A DNA stretch of 64,000 nucleotides, taken from positions 45,671,839-45,735,838 of the forward strand of contig OU015532.1 of the NCBI GenBank assembly GCA_907165065.1. Direction: 5' to 3'. Under the pieces are notes generated by a model. It had not been told where the DNA came from. It searched no databases and saw only the letters and a list, made by a program, of their open reading frames with translations. This DNA is from Caprimulgus europaeus. Taxonomy: Eukaryota; Chordata; Aves; Caprimulgiformes; Caprimulgidae. Below, piece by piece: positions 62,401-64,000 of this stretch; positions within the stretch are counted from its first letter, which is position 1, and the number at the start of each line of letters is the position of its first letter. The translations under genes were made by a program, and so were the position numbers.

Positions 62401-64000
62401 GTAAGTATTTGTGAATTTATTCCAGAGAATTTCCTATTCTCCTCTAAAACTGTTCATTAATAAATAAAGAATGAGGCATTTTGCTAATAGATAATTTTGT
62501 TTTCCATATTTGGCTTACACAGCTCACTTGATAATTAATAAAATATTTAATATCATAATCATATTGAAGCATATTAATCCATCTTTTAAAAGCACATTAT
62601 TTCATTGAGGCACATGCAATGAGCAAACTCAGATTTTAGGTAGTATTTCAGTGGAAATTGCAGCCAAAAAAGTTGGACTTTGTTCTTGACTTTTATATTT
62701 CTGTGCTGCCACGACACTGAGCCCACTCTGAGCTCAGTCCCTCTCGAGATCATACTCTACCTACCTTCCACCTCCTCTGTGAGATCTACTTTATTGCACT
62801 GATTACAGCACTAATATGGCCAGAAACAGATGCCCACTGATTTAAAAGTTATGTAGAAATAATTCTTTTCCTTGAAAAAAAATAAAAAAATCACTTTTGT
62901 GGTGTTCCTGTCTCCCTCCATCAGCTATATGCAGTTATTCTTTTCCAAGGGAAACATTTAGGTTTATTTAGTACATGAAAACATCATTTTTGAAATGTAG
63001 TTTCAATTAAATTTAAGGAGCTGGCCAGTCTTTTGAAAAGCTAAGTTTTGGGGTAGAACTCTCATCCTGAGTTTTAATGGCATTCTTTGAATTTGAATAG
63101 ATGAACAAAGTGAGAAAGCTGTTTTCCCCTCTTAAAAAAAAAAATTGCAACAGACATTTAAAACCATTTTTATTCAAATATGAGGGGTTTTTTGGTTTGC
63201 TTTTGTTCTTTTAAACTCCTTCCCTTACTTCAAGGACCTTAAAACTTCAATTGCATAAAGTTACTTGTGCAAAATTGCTGTATATCTCTTTCTGTCAGGA
63301 ATTTCTTTCAATGTCAAAACAAAATAATTTTTTTCCTTTATTATAAATTTCAAAAAACCACAGGGATATTGTGTTTATTATTCTGGAAACCATAAAAGGA
63401 AACAATTCCCAGAATATTAAGTAGAAACTGTAAAGACAGTTTCCAGACACATGATCAATATGGGATTGTTGACATATATTAATTATTAGAAATGCTTTTA
63501 TTTGGATAAAAATTAATAGATAATATTTATCTAGCTCATTGTTCTCTTAAATAAGTCTCAGTTAAACTTACAAACAGGTCTGATGTAACCCTGTCTGCTC
63601 AGTCGGCTTAATGAGATACGAACTACCTATAAATAGAAATCTTTTATCGTAAGAAGATCTATAAATAACCTCTACCTAATAGGCAAAAATATATCAAACC
63701 ACGTTTAAGGCTTTAGAAGCATTTTTAAAGTTTTTCAGGAAGATTTGAAACAGATTTATTTTTTTTTTTAATCTCAATTTATTTTCATTGCTAACTGCTT
63801 TAAAAGCCTTAAGAAAGAAGAAACCCCCCACTAAGATTCAACAATGCAAATTAATGTTCCTAATAATTGTAACTCTATCTACATCCACATGTTTTGTTAA
63901 TTATTATGTACAGGATTCCATTTTTTTTAAAGGGCTGTATTCCAGCTGCAGCCAGTTAGAAGTAAGATAATATTCTAACTTTCTGAAAGCTTCTTACATA
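56442..64000. other. AT-rich intergenic region to the window end
   Basis: Unique AT-rich DNA with no gene, RNA gene or CR1 copy that I can recognise. It has scattered A/T runs. Two perfect MEF2-type motifs lie close together at 63,627-63,636 (CTATAAATAG) and 63,659-63,668 (CTATAAATAA). Confidence 0.65.

Noticed and set aside
38750-64000. Search for the miR-129-2 hairpin expected upstream of HSD17B12 by mammalian synteny
   Set aside because: Neither the mature 5p nor 3p sequence was found by eye on either strand; it may lie to the right of the window or have been missed.

Overview
The window looks like bird nuclear DNA. It holds about twenty truncated CR1 LINE fragments with the typical avian 3' end, long introns and sharp CpG islands, and no bacterial or plasmid-like operons. 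The species cannot be named from the sequence alone. The only protein-coding gene I can support is the 5' part of HSD17B12 (17-beta-hydroxysteroid dehydrogenase 12 / very-long-chain 3-ketoacyl-CoA reductase) on the minus strand. Exon 1 is at 38,581-38,749, exon 2 at 7,774-7,820 and exon 3 at 5,261-5,336. All three have canonical splice sites, their reading phases fit each other, and they encode the membrane anchor and the start of the NADP-binding fold. Exon 4 onward is not visible and should lie beyond position 1.

Layout. 1-5,260 is intron 3 (incomplete) with two CR1 copies. 5,337-7,773 is intron 2. 7,821-38,580 is a 30.8 kb intron 1. It carries most of the CR1 copies, a 523-nt almost pure pyrimidine tract (15,887-16,409), a 24-25-bp minisatellite (19.8 kb), a 53-bp AT-rich tandem array (26.1 kb) and an internal GC-rich island (about 26.6-27.3 kb). 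37.9-39.5 kb is the CpG-island promoter of HSD17B12, with four CCAAT boxes, an E-box and CRE sites, and a run of 26 G at its intron side. 39.8-48.8 kb is intergenic with no recognised gene. 48.84-49.86 kb is a second strong CpG island with ZNF143-like promoter motifs but no recognisable coding exon, probably an unannotated (non-coding?) transcription start. 49.9-64 kb is AT-rich intergenic DNA with a 181-bp tandem duplication at 56.1-56.4 kb and a few clustered transcription-factor motifs.

Most long open frames are by-products of CR1 copies, of CpG-island GC-richness or of the pyrimidine tract. No multi-gene novel system is visible. The items most worth following up are the orphan CpG island, the intronic GC island and the pyrimidine tract.
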